DNA of 64,000 nt from Corynebacterium durum (GCF_030408675.1 NZ_CP047200.1:248001-312000); one strand, 5' to 3'; shown: positions 8,858 through 17,790, counted from the stretch's first letter. Numbers and translations are program-made. Notes: generated from the letters alone by a model not told the origin.

Positions 8858-9401
8858 CCTCACGTGGTTTTTCGTGGGCGTGGTGGTGATCGCTGCGATG
8901 CTGGTGGCTGTGGTGCCGATGATGCTGCGATCGGTCAACGGCGGGCAGGAGGCGTCGACAAGTGTGGAGCAAGCCATTCAGGCGCGCCCGAACTGCCCAA
9001 CCCGGCAGGTGGGCGGGGTGGATTTGCCGTGTCTTGGCGGAGAGTTTGGGGATGCCGAACCCCGCGCGACCGTCGTGAATGTGTGGGCGTGGTGGTGCGA
9101 GCCGTGCCGCACGGAACTGCCGCTTTTTGACACCCTCGCCGCCACTCATCCAGACCTCAACGTGGTGGGTGTACACGCCGATACCAATGCAGCCAACGGT
9201 GCCGCCATGCTTAATGACCTGGATATTTCTTTGCCAAGCTACCAGGATGATCGTAACATCTTCGCTGCTAAATACAGCCTTCCCAGCGTAGTGCCCATTA
9301 CAGTTGTCATTGATAAAGACGGTCAGGTCCGAGCCACCTACACTGAAGCATTCGGCAGCATTGAGGAAGTGGAAGACGCTGTGAACAAGGCACTCTCATG
9401 A
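8847..9401 (+). CDS. Membrane-tethered TlpA/ResA-type thioredoxin
   Basis: This 184-residue protein has an N-terminal transmembrane anchor (about 7-27), then a thioredoxin fold on the outer side of the membrane. The active site is W-W-C84-E-P-C87 and the cis-Pro region V-V-P-I-T follows. TlpA/ResA proteins reduce or exchange disulfides in exported proteins, often in cytochrome c maturation. Its start overlaps nth by 11 bp and its end overlaps the Nudix gene by 4 bp (ATGA), so the three genes are co-transcribed. Confidence 0.88.
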   Translation: MKTNLTWFFVGVVVIAAMLVAVVPMMLRSVNGGQEASTSVEQAIQARPNCPTRQVGGVDLPCLGGEFGDAEPRATVVNVWAWWCEPCRTELPLFDTLAATHPDLNVVGVHADTNAANGAAMLNDLDISLPSYQDDRNIFAAKYSLPSVVPITVVIDKDGQVRATYTEAFGSIEEVEDAVNKALS

Positions 9402-10096
9402 ATCACGACTCACCCGGAGTAAACACCAGCCTGAACCCCGAGGCGGCACCTGTCTGGATGCATCGACTCGTGGATACCGTCCGCACCACGGAACAGCGCC
9501 CGCCCACTACCGCAGCCAAACAAGCCGCTGTACTCATGTTGTTTTCCGGCACCGAAACCAGTGCCACTCTGCCTAACGACGCCGCGGTGCTGCTCACCCA
9601 CCGCTCACCCTCCATGCGTTCGCATTCTGGGCAGATCGCCTTTCCCGGCGGTCGCCTTGACCCCACTGATGCCAACATTGTGGACTGTGCCCTCAGGGAA
9701 GCCTGGGAGGAAACCGGACTAGATCGCACTACCGTCACCCCCCTCGCGCAGCTCAGTGAAGTGCATATCCTTGCCAGTGGCTACCCCGTTCACCCTGTTC
9801 TCGGACACTGGCATACCCCCATGAATGTGGGGGTGGTCAGCCCCGAGGAAGCCGATGCTGTATTTGACGTGCCGGTTTATCAGCTCATCGACCCCGCTAA
9901 CCGAATCACAGTAGGGTGGAATACGTGGAGCGGACCGGCGTTCCGCATCAATGACTACATCATCTGGGGATTCACCGGTGGTCTCCTGAGTGCCGCCCTA
10001 CACCAAGCCGGCTGGGAGGAAGAATGGGACCGAGACACGGTGCACGATCTCCAAACAACTCTGGCACAATCGCGCAATAATGAACGGCTGAGGTAA
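9398..10096 (+). CDS. Nudix hydrolase, CoA pyrophosphatase-like
   Basis: This 232-residue protein carries a Nudix box (G-G-R-L-D ... A-L-R-E-A-W-E-E-T-G, about 84-108) that binds Mg and hydrolyses nucleoside-diphosphate-linked substrates. F-P-G-G-R preceded by S-H-x-G-Q-I-A is the pattern of the NudL/CoA diphosphatase group. Located between the thioredoxin and MarP genes, as in related actinobacteria. The substrate is inferred from family likeness. Confidence 0.87.
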   Translation: MNHDSPGVNTSLNPEAAPVWMHRLVDTVRTTEQRPPTTAAKQAAVLMLFSGTETSATLPNDAAVLLTHRSPSMRSHSGQIAFPGGRLDPTDANIVDCALREAWEETGLDRTTVTPLAQLSEVHILASGYPVHPVLGHWHTPMNVGVVSPEEADAVFDVPVYQLIDPANRITVGWNTWSGPAFRINDYIIWGFTGGLLSAALHQAGWEEEWDRDTVHDLQTTLAQSRNNERLR

Positions 10097-10133
10097 CTCA
10101 CCAGAATAGCTACCACGACACACGAGGAACATA

Positions 10134-11333
10134 GTGACCCACAACCCAGGCGTTTTGACCGACGGCCTGCTCGTCATCGCACTTCTACTCGCCCTGTGGG
10201 GCGGCTGGCGGCAAGGGGCGTTCGCCTCCGTGCTCAGTACCATCGGTGTGGTCTTTGGACTCATCTGCGGTGCTGGATTGGCCCCCAAAATCATGGGACT
10301 TACCGACAGTACAGCCCTCCGTTTCCTTCTGGGACTGGGCACAGTGGTACTGCTGGTGGGTATGGGTAACCTTGTTGGTGGTCTGCTGGGGGCCGGGGTG
10401 CGGGACAACATGCGGCTCAAAAGCGCCCAGCGCATCGACTCGACCATCGGGGCAGTGTTCCAGGCTCTAGCCACCCTCATCGTTGCGTGGCTTGTGGCCA
10501 TCCCGCTGGCCACTGGCGGGACGTCCGCCGTTGCCCAAGGTGTGCGGCAATCCCACATTCTGGGGTTCGTGGATAACTTCACCCCCAGCTTCATGGGGCA
10601 ATTGCCTGCGAAAATCTCGGCCATGCTCAACGAAAGTGGGTTGCCACCGCTCATTTCGCCGTTTGAAGACCACGTCACCCGTGAAGTCGAAGCACCCGCC
10701 ATCAAAGTGGACAACGTTGCCCTAGTGGAACAACTGCGGCCGTCCGTCATCCACATCCTTGGCGACGCCCAGCAGTGCCGCCGCCGCCTCATGGGGTCCG
10801 GCTTTGTGGCGGCTCCCGACATGGTGATCACCAACGCCCACGTCGTCGCAGGTACTGACACCGTGCACCTTGACACGGCGCTCGGCGTTAAAGAAGCGAG
10901 CGTGGTGTTTTACGACCCGGCCGAAGACATCGCGGTTCTCCGCAGTCCTGGTCTAGACCTCCCCGCGCTTCCCTGGGCGCCCGAGGTAGCGTCCTCCGGC
11001 GATGATGCCATCGTCATGGGATTCCCCGCTTCCGGTCCCTTTGAGGCTGCTCCCGCCAGGGTCCGCGACAAGATCACCATCAACGGACCAAACATCTACG
11101 CCAGCGGGCGTGTGGACCGCGAGGCGTACACCGTGCGCGGCTCCATTCGCCAAGGCAATTCCGGCGGCCCGATGGTGGACGTCAATGGCAACGTTCTTGG
11201 TGTGGTGTTTGGTGCCGCTACCGACAACACGGACACCGGATACGTCCTCACTGCAGCCGACGTGCAGGGCAAGATTGGGGACATCACTAAGCTTGTTGAC
11301 CCCGTGAATACCCAAAACTGTGTGGCCCGCTAG
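10134..11333 (+). CDS. marP: MarP-type membrane serine protease
   Basis: This 399-residue protein joins a CvpA-like N-terminus with four membrane helices (about 1-165) to a chymotrypsin-fold protease on the outside. The triad is seen as N-A-H-V-V (His about 236), D-I-A-V-L (Asp about 265) and G-N-S-G-G-P (Ser about 343). Two cysteines, one at the start of the protease domain (Q-Q-C-R) and one near the C-terminus (N-C-V-A-R), match the disulfide that activates M. tuberculosis MarP. MarP supports acid and oxidative resistance. GTG start with GAGGAA upstream. Convergent with the hydrolase gene (4-bp overlap). Confidence 0.9.
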   Translation: MTHNPGVLTDGLLVIALLLALWGGWRQGAFASVLSTIGVVFGLICGAGLAPKIMGLTDSTALRFLLGLGTVVLLVGMGNLVGGLLGAGVRDNMRLKSAQRIDSTIGAVFQALATLIVAWLVAIPLATGGTSAVAQGVRQSHILGFVDNFTPSFMGQLPAKISAMLNESGLPPLISPFEDHVTREVEAPAIKVDNVALVEQLRPSVIHILGDAQQCRRRLMGSGFVAAPDMVITNAHVVAGTDTVHLDTALGVKEASVVFYDPAEDIAVLRSPGLDLPALPWAPEVASSGDDAIVMGFPASGPFEAAPARVRDKITINGPNIYASGRVDREAYTVRGSIRQGNSGGPMVDVNGNVLGVVFGAATDNTDTGYVLTAADVQGKIGDITKLVDPVNTQNCVAR

Positions 11334-12175
11334 CCCACAAAGGTCAGTAGCGAGGCCACAAAATCCTCGGGTTTTTCCACGTGAGGCAGCGTTTTTGTCT
11401 CGGGAATATGGCTGACTGACACTGACTCTCCGCGGACGCGCCGGGCGGCGAACTCCAGGAAATGCGGGCAGAGCATACCATCGCCATGAATCACAAGTGT
11501 TGGACGGGTGATGTGGTCTCTGTGCCATTTCAGCGGCAAACGTGCGGATCGGAGTCGGGCGTTTCTGCGCATGGCATCATCAACATGGGCAATGTCGGCA
11601 CCTTTGGTGCGCAGGTCGGCAGCTTGGGCAAACAATTCCGTGTGGTGGAAACTGGGGTGGGTGAGGCTGCGGAGCCTGTGAGTGGGGGTGCGGAAGGGGC
11701 GGGCGTCGAGAAGTAACAGCCAGGGGCGCGTGCGCTGGAGTTGCCGATAGTCGGAGGGGTCGGCGGCACACATACTAGTGAGCGACAAAGTGTGCTCAGG
11801 GTAGTTTGCGGCGAGTGTCCACGCGACGGCACCCCCGGACCCACAGCCAACGATGTGGGCGCGCTTGTGACCTAGAGACTGGATGACTCCTGCGACATCC
11901 CCCACGGCATAGCGGATGCCATAGCCTGATGGGGGTTTGTCGGACATGCCGAATCCCCGCATGTCCAATGCCGCAACGTGGAACCCAGCCGCCGCGAGCG
12001 GGGAAATGGAGTGAATGTAATCAAACCAGCCCCCGGTGTGGTCGTGGAGGAGGAGAATCAGGGGGTCTGTGGGGTCGCCAGCAGTGGCGGCGTGGAGCCG
12101 GACACCACGGGTATGCACGAACTCGTGACTAAAAGGGCCTTCTACAGCAACTTCAGAGGGGGAGAGGGAACCCAA
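11330..12175 (-). CDS. Alpha/beta hydrolase, epoxide-hydrolase-like, with altered nucleophile elbow
   Basis: This 281-residue protein has the alpha/beta hydrolase fold, with the D-M-R-G-F-G-x-S-D-K-P segment (about 71-81) typical of epoxide hydrolases and haloalkane dehalogenases. At the elbow the sequence is I-V-G-C-G-S-G-G (108-115), so the usual nucleophilic Asp position holds Gly112, flanked by Cys111 and Ser113. It may be inactive as an epoxide hydrolase or use a shifted Ser. TTG start directly after the stop of the Holin-X gene (TAATTG), which implies coupled translation. Confidence 0.82.
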   Translation of the reverse strand: MGSLSPSEVAVEGPFSHEFVHTRGVRLHAATAGDPTDPLILLLHDHTGGWFDYIHSISPLAAAGFHVAALDMRGFGMSDKPPSGYGIRYAVGDVAGVIQSLGHKRAHIVGCGSGGAVAWTLAANYPEHTLSLTSMCAADPSDYRQLQRTRPWLLLLDARPFRTPTHRLRSLTHPSFHHTELFAQAADLRTKGADIAHVDDAMRRNARLRSARLPLKWHRDHITRPTLVIHGDGMLCPHFLEFAARRVRGESVSVSHIPETKTLPHVEKPEDFVASLLTFVG

Positions 12176-12682
12176 TTAGCTATACATCCCACCGTCGGGG
12201 GCATCAATGGCTTTAGATCCCTTGCCGGGGATGAGTTGGCGCAGCTCCGTGACTGATTCGATGGTCTCTTTAGGCATGCCGATCTTCTTGACCTTTCTCC
12301 AGCCGAACAGGGCGAACAAGCCTGCAAGAACCAGCATGATGATGAACACAATGAGGAACGCAGCCCAGCGCTGCAACCAGATGTTCAGCACCTCCGCGAC
12401 GAAGAAGAAAAAGAAGAATGAGCTATACAGCGCAATAATGCCAGCCACACCGAACAGGCCGCCGCCCCAGACACCCTTTTTCACTTCCGTGGCGATCTCC
12501 GCCTTGGCCAACTCCACTTCGGCGCGGACCAGGCTGGACATTTGGGCGGTGGCATCGCTGACCAGGTCGCCAATGGACCCGTTTTCTGCGGTGTACGCAT
12601 CCGAATCTGTTAAGGGGATGGAATTCGCGCGCGGAGCGTAGGGGTCAGATCCATCAGTGAATAGTCCGTTTGTGTTGCTCAC
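12176..12682 (-). CDS. Actinobacterial Holin-X/DUF1469 membrane protein
   Basis: This 168-residue protein has a conserved soluble start (L-V-x-x-E-V-E-L-A-K-A-E, about 51-62) and two membrane helices (about 75-97 and 106-130), followed by a charged tail. This is the putative actinobacterial holin-X family, which is chromosomal and widespread and not evidence of a prophage. Function unknown; in mycobacteria the same gene sits beside the epoxide-hydrolase-like gene and MarP. Confidence 0.82.
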   Translation of the reverse strand: MSNTNGLFTDGSDPYAPRANSIPLTDSDAYTAENGSIGDLVSDATAQMSSLVRAEVELAKAEIATEVKKGVWGGGLFGVAGIIALYSSFFFFFFVAEVLNIWLQRWAAFLIVFIIMLVLAGLFALFGWRKVKKIGMPKETIESVTELRQLIPGKGSKAIDAPDGGMYS

Positions 12683-12781
12683 GGTGCGTAATCCTCCAAA
12701 ATCAGCGAATTGAATCTATAGCCAATCGTGCCACGATTTTCAGTGTTATGTGAACTTATCACTCAAGAGTATCCTCGGTTC

Positions 12782-13411
12782 ATGTCTTTTGCGCACCCCC
12801 TTGACGCTTTGGCCACTGTGGCAGGGGTAGCGGATGCGGAGCAGCGCGCGTCAGCTGCGATTGCCGCTGTGCATCGACGCCCCGTGAATCTGCGCCGCTC
12901 GGAGATCACAAGCTCCGAATCGGCGGTCCGGGGTGCTCGCCTGTCCGCTCTCCTCAGCGGGGGTAGTGAGGATGCGGAGGTCAGCGCCTACAGTCTCCTC
13001 GCGCCCGCCCAGCTGCAAGCCACTGCCCGCACCTTCCAACGCGCGCCGTTGCAGGTGCTCGCGCGTCTCGATGCCCTCCTTGGTGGCTCCGGTACCCCAC
13101 TCTCCGGTGCCTCACGCTTATCGACGCTCGCGCAACTCATTGTTGGTCCCGCCCATCCCCGTGCCGGGCTACTTCCGGTTTTTGTGCACATGGAACTTGA
13201 AGCCGGTGAATTTTTTGGCCCCCGCAGCGGCAGTATTGCGCGTGTGGCGTCCCGGGTGACGGCTGTGATGACGGGTTTTGATCCGCGAGGGTTGGCCGTC
13301 CCTGAAACGTACCTACACCGCCACCAGGACGATCCTAAAGATCCGGTTTTCCTGCTGCGCGCCTGGGAAACTGGGGCTGAAGAGGCCGAGGGGATAGCGC
13401 GTGCTGTTTAA
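12782..13411 (+). CDS. Conserved actinobacterial protein of unknown function (Rv3662c-like position)
   Basis: This 209-residue alanine- and leucine-rich protein has no membrane helix or catalytic motif that I recognise. It has an oxidoreductase-like feel only in length; nothing supports that name. Its position, divergent from Holin-X and convergent with the SerB-like phosphatase, matches the M. tuberculosis Rv3662c-Rv3661 pair, where a protein of similar size is conserved. The ATG at 12782 is preferred because the longer frame adds 18 residues of promoter-like sequence. Ends 4 bp into the SerB-like gene. Confidence 0.72.
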   Translation: MSFAHPLDALATVAGVADAEQRASAAIAAVHRRPVNLRRSEITSSESAVRGARLSALLSGGSEDAEVSAYSLLAPAQLQATARTFQRAPLQVLARLDALLGGSGTPLSGASRLSTLAQLIVGPAHPRAGLLPVFVHMELEAGEFFGPRSGSIARVASRVTAVMTGFDPRGLAVPETYLHRHQDDPKDPVFLLRAWETGAEEAEGIARAV

Positions 13412-14211
13412 GCTGGACCGGGCTTTCCTCGGCGGGCAAGCCACCACCCGCCAACGGTGACGGCGGCAATGCCCGCGACCACGCCTGCGCCAATGCCCAT
13501 GTCCCGAGTTTGAAACAGGGGTTCTGGGTTTTTGAAGCTGCGAATGTCCCACCCCCGTGCCAATGCCTCCTTCTTGAGAGCACGATCGGGATTGACAGCT
13601 ACGGCATGTCCCACGGCTTCCAGCATGGGCAGGTCTGTGGCGGAGTCCGAGTAGGCGAAGCTTTTACTGAGGTCATAGTTCCGTTCCTTGGCTAACGCAT
13701 TAATGGCCTCAGCCTTTGCAGGACCTTTGCAGTAAAACAGCACCTCGCCGGTGTATTTTCCGTCTTCTATGCCGAGCTGGCTACCCACCGTGCGGTCCAC
13801 ACCGAGTTCCCGGGCGATGGGTTCTACCAGGTCCGTGGCGGAGGCGGAAATAATGATCACTTCGTGGCCCTGTTCGTGGTGGGCTTTGATCAGATCGCGG
13901 GCCTCCGCGTAGATGGTGGGAGTCACCACGTTGTGAAGGGTTTCCTCGCCAATGGTGCGGACCTGCTCGACATCCCACCCGGCGACCATGGTGGCTAGCT
14001 GGTCGCGTGTTGAATCCATCTGATCACTGGTGTGCCCGGCGAACATATACATTGCTTTGGCCATGCTGAGCTGTAGCGCCTCTACAGGCGTGATGAGTCC
14101 GTTGTTCATGAACTCCCGGCCGAAGGCAAATGCCGAGGAAGTGGCGATAATTGTCTTGTCCAGATCAAAAAACGCCGCGACGCGGGAGGCTGACTGATCT
14201 GCTTTCTTCAC
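13408..14211 (-). CDS. HAD-family phosphatase, SerB-like, with C-terminal membrane anchor
   Basis: This 267-residue HAD hydrolase of the SerB/HAD-IB subgroup has F-F-D-L-D-K-T (nucleophile Asp16, acid Asp18), I-I-S-A-S-A (motif II), a Lys in C-K-G-P-A-K, and S-D-S-A-T-D-L-P-M-L (motif IV). A C-terminal transmembrane segment (about 238-258) ends with basic residues, which phosphoserine phosphatase itself lacks. The M. tuberculosis counterpart Rv3661 is annotated SerB1; the true substrate is not established. ATG start. Confidence 0.87.
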   Translation of the reverse strand: MKKADQSASRVAAFFDLDKTIIATSSAFAFGREFMNNGLITPVEALQLSMAKAMYMFAGHTSDQMDSTRDQLATMVAGWDVEQVRTIGEETLHNVVTPTIYAEARDLIKAHHEQGHEVIIISASATDLVEPIARELGVDRTVGSQLGIEDGKYTGEVLFYCKGPAKAEAINALAKERNYDLSKSFAYSDSATDLPMLEAVGHAVAVNPDRALKKEALARGWDIRSFKNPEPLFQTRDMGIGAGVVAGIAAVTVGGWWLARRGKPGPA

Positions 14212-14260
14212 AGCGCCCAGTCTAGCGACACCCAGACAAAACGTGTGGTAGAAGTCGGAG

Positions 14261-14289
14261 TTGCGCTACTTAAAATCGTGTGCCATAAT
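14261..14289 (+). promoter_or_regulatory. Sigma-A-type promoter of 6C RNA
   Basis: TTGCGC (14261-14266) and CATAAT (14284-14289) are separated by 17 bp, close to the vegetative consensus. A start near 14296 would give a transcript of about 105 nt ending at the terminator hairpin. Inferred from sequence. Confidence 0.6.
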
Positions 14290-14296
14290 GGATTTC

Positions 14297-14400
14297 GCAA
14301 GGCCCCGATATACAGTGTGGCCTGCCCCGGTTCACCCCCCCCGAAACCGGGTGATGACGGTCCGCGCCACACCCCCCCGAGACGCGGACCGTCCTTTTAT
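14297..14400 (+). ncRNA. 6C small RNA
   Basis: Two successive hairpins each carry a long cytosine run in the loop: stem CCCGGTT/AACCGGG (14326-14351) with eight C, and stem GACGGTCCGCG/CGCGGACCGTC (14356-14393) with seven C. The second is followed by CTTTTAT and acts as terminator. This is the defining architecture of the actinobacterial 6C RNA (Rfam 6C family). The place beside the SerB-like phosphatase also matches the 6C RNA of M. tuberculosis and C. glutamicum, where it has been linked to growth and the SOS/DNA-damage response. The 5' end is estimated from the promoter. Confidence 0.87.
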
Positions 14401-14588
14401 GCAGGGAGCAGGTGGGGAAAAGTATTATCTAGCAGGGATAACGCGCTCTTGCCTTCTTTACTTTAAAGGTTGAACGCCGTTAGTGCAACAGGTTTGCATA
14501 AAGTATTTTCATCTCCAGATTCACTTGACCAGTCTGTCCTTTATGTCAGTATGCTGTCCTATGTAAGCCTACTGATATAGGAGGAAAT

Positions 14589-15542
14589 GTGTACGCCTAC
14601 ACAGTGAATAATGGTGGCCTGCAGTATGTGCAGAAACCAGAACCGACACCGGAACCTGGGCAGGTAAGCATCACGGTTCATACCGCTGGACTGGGGCTTA
14701 TTGATGCCCTCTGGACTATTGGGGCCATGCCCTCGAACCCGGACTTTGTTCCCGGCCTGGAGGTTTCAGGCACTGTCCGTGCTCTTGGCGAGGGCGTGAA
14801 TCACCTCGCCGAAGGGCAGCTGGTCGCCGCAATCCTTCCAGCTGCCGGGGGCTTCGCCGAGGTTGTGTGCACCCCAGCAACACTGGTCGCCCCCATCCCT
14901 CAGAAGCTGGATCATGACCTCGCGGCGGTGGTGCCCATCAACACTGTGACCGCGCACCTCGCCTTGACGACGGTCGCGCGCCTCGCCGAAAGCGAATCGC
15001 TGTTGGTCAACGCTGGGGTTGGGGGATTGGGCTCGCAGTTCCAGCAGGTGGCCCGGGCTTTGGGTGCGGGACCGTGTGACGCGGTCGTCGGCACCCCGGA
15101 AAAACAAGCCTTGGCACTCGAATGCGGGTACCGAACCGCTTACCTGCGGAGTGAATTGCGCGACATCCCCGACGGCACCTACGACATTGTTGTTGATCCC
15201 GTGGGCGGCGACGCCACCACCCAGGGCTTTCGTGTGCTCCGCAGTGGCGGTCGCCTGGTCAGAGTGGGTAATGCCTCGCAGGCACCGGATGTGGAGATCG
15301 GCACGCTGGCACTCTGGCTGGAAAACAAAACTGCAGCCGGGTTCAACGTTGGTGCCTGGCTAGCCGAACACCCTGCAGACGGCACGGATTCCCTGGCATG
15401 GTCGCTGGAGGCAGTGGCGCGTGGCGATGTTCGAGTGGATCTCACCGCCGTGGGTGGACACGAGCAGTTGCCGCAGTTCCTGGAAGCCCTAGAGCGTGGA
15501 GAAACTACGGGGAAGCTGGCTGTTCGTTTCGTGTCGCCATAG
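14589..15542 (+). CDS. MDR-family NADPH:quinone-type oxidoreductase
   Basis: This 317-residue medium-chain dehydrogenase/reductase has an N-terminal GroES-like domain (P-G-L-E-V-S-G-T-V near 55) and a Rossmann domain with G-V-G-G-L-G-S near 143. It lacks the cysteine cluster of zinc alcohol dehydrogenases and so fits the zinc-free quinone oxidoreductase group, which transfers electrons from NADPH to quinones or enones. GTG start with AGGAGG 5 nt upstream, a very strong site. The 188 bp between the 6C RNA and this gene hold its promoter region; no operator is clear. Confidence 0.83.
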   Translation: MYAYTVNNGGLQYVQKPEPTPEPGQVSITVHTAGLGLIDALWTIGAMPSNPDFVPGLEVSGTVRALGEGVNHLAEGQLVAAILPAAGGFAEVVCTPATLVAPIPQKLDHDLAAVVPINTVTAHLALTTVARLAESESLLVNAGVGGLGSQFQQVARALGAGPCDAVVGTPEKQALALECGYRTAYLRSELRDIPDGTYDIVVDPVGGDATTQGFRVLRSGGRLVRVGNASQAPDVEIGTLALWLENKTAAGFNVGAWLAEHPADGTDSLAWSLEAVARGDVRVDLTAVGGHEQLPQFLEALERGETTGKLAVRFVSP

Positions 15543-15568
15543 CTCAAAAATTGCTGGCTTGTAGAACG

Positions 15569-15606
15569 TTATCCACAAGCATTGCTTCCTAGACGAGTTA
15601 TCCACA
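15569..15606 (+). promoter_or_regulatory. Two DnaA boxes upstream of ssd/tad
   Basis: TTATCCACA occurs twice in the same orientation, at 15569-15577 and 15598-15606, both perfect matches to the bacterial DnaA box TTATNCACA, 29 bp apart. They fill most of the 117-bp gap before ssd/tadZ. DnaA could regulate the operon here, or the pair could titrate DnaA. No origin-like AT-rich region is nearby. Confidence 0.6.
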
Positions 15607-15659
15607 ACCTGCATGTATGACTATTGCCGGGCACGCCCCAGCAAGCGCAGCATGAAGGC

Positions 15660-16679
15660 ATGTCAGGTGTACAGCAAGAAGCCATCGTGGTTGCCGTCGA
15701 GGATCCAGTTCTGCATCCAGAAGCCATGCACGTTGCAGCAGCCACGGGGCGGCCGGTGGTGGAAACGTGTGTGCCTGCGGAGGTTGTGCGGGCGTCAAGA
15801 AACGCCTCAGCCGTGCTTGTCGACGCCGCCACCGCCGCCGTATTCACCCACGAACGCCGTGACCGCGTGTTCTTCCTGGGGCTGGACCCGGGGCCTGTGG
15901 ATTGGCGACGCGCCATGGAATGCCATGCCGAGCACGCGTTTCTCTTGCCCGCGCAGGCACCGGAACTGCTCGCAATGCTGGGGCGTCACAACCGGGCGCG
16001 CGGCACAGCTCGCACCATCGGAGTCATGGGCGTGTGCGGTGGTGCCGGAACCAGCGTCCTTGCCGCCAGCATCGCCCTGACCGGTGCACCCGCCCTGCTG
16101 ATCGATGCCGTGCCCTACGGCGGTGCCGACCTCCTGCTGGGAATTGAAAACACGCCCGGCGCGCGGTGGCAGGACCTGAACCTCGGTGACGGTTTCGTCG
16201 GGGCATCGGATCTGTGGCAGGCGCTGCCGCACACCAAAAGCGAGGTGGCCGTGCTGACCAGCGCGCGTACCACCATGGCTGATGGCTTTTCGCTCGACCC
16301 GGCGCGGGTCAGTTCCGCTGTGGAATGTGCGCAAACAGGCGACAATCTTGTGGTGGTGGATACCTGCGACGCGGCTGTTCTGGGTTTATGTGATCTGGTG
16401 GCGCTGGTCATTCCTGCTGAGGTTCGGGCCGTAGCGGCGGCCACCACCCTGGCGGCACAACTGAAAGCTCAGCGTATCCACCCGATCGGGGTGCTGAGGC
16501 ATCGGGGATGGTCGGGCATGGACGCGGACGAGGTGGAACGCGTGGTGCAGCTGCCCATCGTGGGGGAGGTAGCTCATGTGCCGCGGCTGGCTAAAACCGT
16601 GGAAACTCAAGGATTGCGCAGTATTCCTCGGCCGCTGACCAAGGTGGCGCTGGATGTGATGGATGAGCTCAATGTATGA
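15660..16679 (+). CDS. ssd: Ssd/TadZ-like MinD-type ATPase
   Basis: This 339-residue protein heads the tad operon. It has a receiver-like N-terminal region without the phospho-acceptor pattern and a ParA/MinD-like ATPase domain beginning with the degenerate Walker A G-V-C-G-G-A-G-T-S (about 123-131), lacking the signature lysines. TadZ/CpaE proteins place the pilus machine in the cell; the M. tuberculosis homologue Rv3660c is called Ssd, a septum-site determining protein. The ATG at 15660 has GAAGG just upstream; a TTG 12 codons earlier is possible. It overlaps the TadA gene. Confidence 0.85.
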   Translation: MSGVQQEAIVVAVEDPVLHPEAMHVAAATGRPVVETCVPAEVVRASRNASAVLVDAATAAVFTHERRDRVFFLGLDPGPVDWRRAMECHAEHAFLLPAQAPELLAMLGRHNRARGTARTIGVMGVCGGAGTSVLAASIALTGAPALLIDAVPYGGADLLLGIENTPGARWQDLNLGDGFVGASDLWQALPHTKSEVAVLTSARTTMADGFSLDPARVSSAVECAQTGDNLVVVDTCDAAVLGLCDLVALVIPAEVRAVAAATTLAAQLKAQRIHPIGVLRHRGWSGMDADEVERVVQLPIVGEVAHVPRLAKTVETQGLRSIPRPLTKVALDVMDELNV

Positions 16680-17790
16680 GGCGCTGGTGGAGAAAGTGCA
16701 GCGCAGGCTGGCGGAACGCCCCGGCGCTGCGGCCGCTGATATTGCGCAGTTGGTGCGGGAAGAGGCGGGGGTGATCAGCGATGTTGACGTGCTGGGGGTG
16801 CTACGTAAACTGCGCAACGATTCGACGGGGGCTGGGATTTTGGAGCAAGTGCTGGCAATAGAGGGGGTGACGGACGTGGTGGTCAACGGGCCGGACAGTA
16901 TTTGGTTTGATCGGGGGCAAGGTCTGCAGAAGGCGGGCTTGCGTTTCGATTCGGATGATGAGGTCCGCCAGCTGGCTACCCGGCTCGCTGTAGCGTGTGG
17001 CAGGCGTTTGGATGATGCGCAGCCCTTTGCCGATGGTCGTCTCCGCCGGGATGACGACAGCAGCATTCGTGTTCACGCCCTGCTCAGCCCGCCAGCGGAT
17101 GGTGGTACCTGCTTGTCTCTGCGTGTGCTTCGCCAGGCAGTGACCACGCTTGATGGCCTAGTGGATCGCGGCACCATGCCCTCCGATATTGCTGACACTC
17201 TCACGGGGATTGTGGAATCCAAGAAAGCCTTCCTGGTGGTGGGCGGCACTGGCAGCGGGAAAACCACGTTGTTGGGTGCCATGCTGGCTGCCATTGGGCA
17301 CAACGAACGCATCATCTGCATCGAAGACACCCCTGAGCTGCACCCGCCCCACCCGCATGTGGTGAACCTGGTCTCCCGCACTAACAATGTGGAAGGTCAG
17401 GGTCAGATCACCATGTCGGACCTGTTGAAACAGGCTCTGCGTATGCGGCCTGACCGCATCATTGTCGGTGAGATACGTGGGGCGGAAGTGGTGGACCTGC
17501 TCGCCGCGCTCAACACTGGGCACGAAGGTGGTGCCGGCACCATCCACGCCAATTCCTTGATGGAAATCCCGGCGCGCATGGAAGCCCTGGCTGCTCTCGG
17601 TGGGCTGGATCGTGCGGCACTGCATTCCCAGCTCAGCGCAGCCATCCGCGTGGTGCTAGCCATGCGACGCACCCCGCACGGACGTATTTTGCATCAGATT
17701 GGGGTACTGGAAGGAAACCCGGTACGCACCCGTGTGTTGTGGCAATCCGACCTTGGGCCACAACCGGGTTTCGAGGAGCTTGCGTCATGA
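16663..17790 (+). CDS. tadA: TadA/CpaF-type secretion ATPase
   Basis: This 375-residue hexameric ATPase powers assembly of the Flp-type pilus. The N-terminal domain (about 50-160) is followed by the RecA-like core with Walker A G-G-T-G-S-G-K-T-T (194-202), an Asp box (I-C-I-E-D-T-P-E-L) and the Walker B region with I-I-V-G-E-I-R-G-A-E, then T-G-H-E-G-G. Start at ATG 16663, or 16672, both inside the end of the ssd gene. Its stop overlaps the TadB start (ATGA). Confidence 0.93.
   Translation: MSSMYEALVEKVQRRLAERPGAAAADIAQLVREEAGVISDVDVLGVLRKLRNDSTGAGILEQVLAIEGVTDVVVNGPDSIWFDRGQGLQKAGLRFDSDDEVRQLATRLAVACGRRLDDAQPFADGRLRRDDDSSIRVHALLSPPADGGTCLSLRVLRQAVTTLDGLVDRGTMPSDIADTLTGIVESKKAFLVVGGTGSGKTTLLGAMLAAIGHNERIICIEDTPELHPPHPHVVNLVSRTNNVEGQGQITMSDLLKQALRMRPDRIIVGEIRGAEVVDLLAALNTGHEGGAGTIHANSLMEIPARMEALAALGGLDRAALHSQLSAAIRVVLAMRRTPHGRILHQIGVLEGNPVRTRVLWQSDLGPQPGFEELAS

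Noticed and set aside
12176..12682. Holin-X gene as sign of a prophage
   Set aside because: The family is a normal chromosomal gene in actinobacteria and no phage genes surround it.
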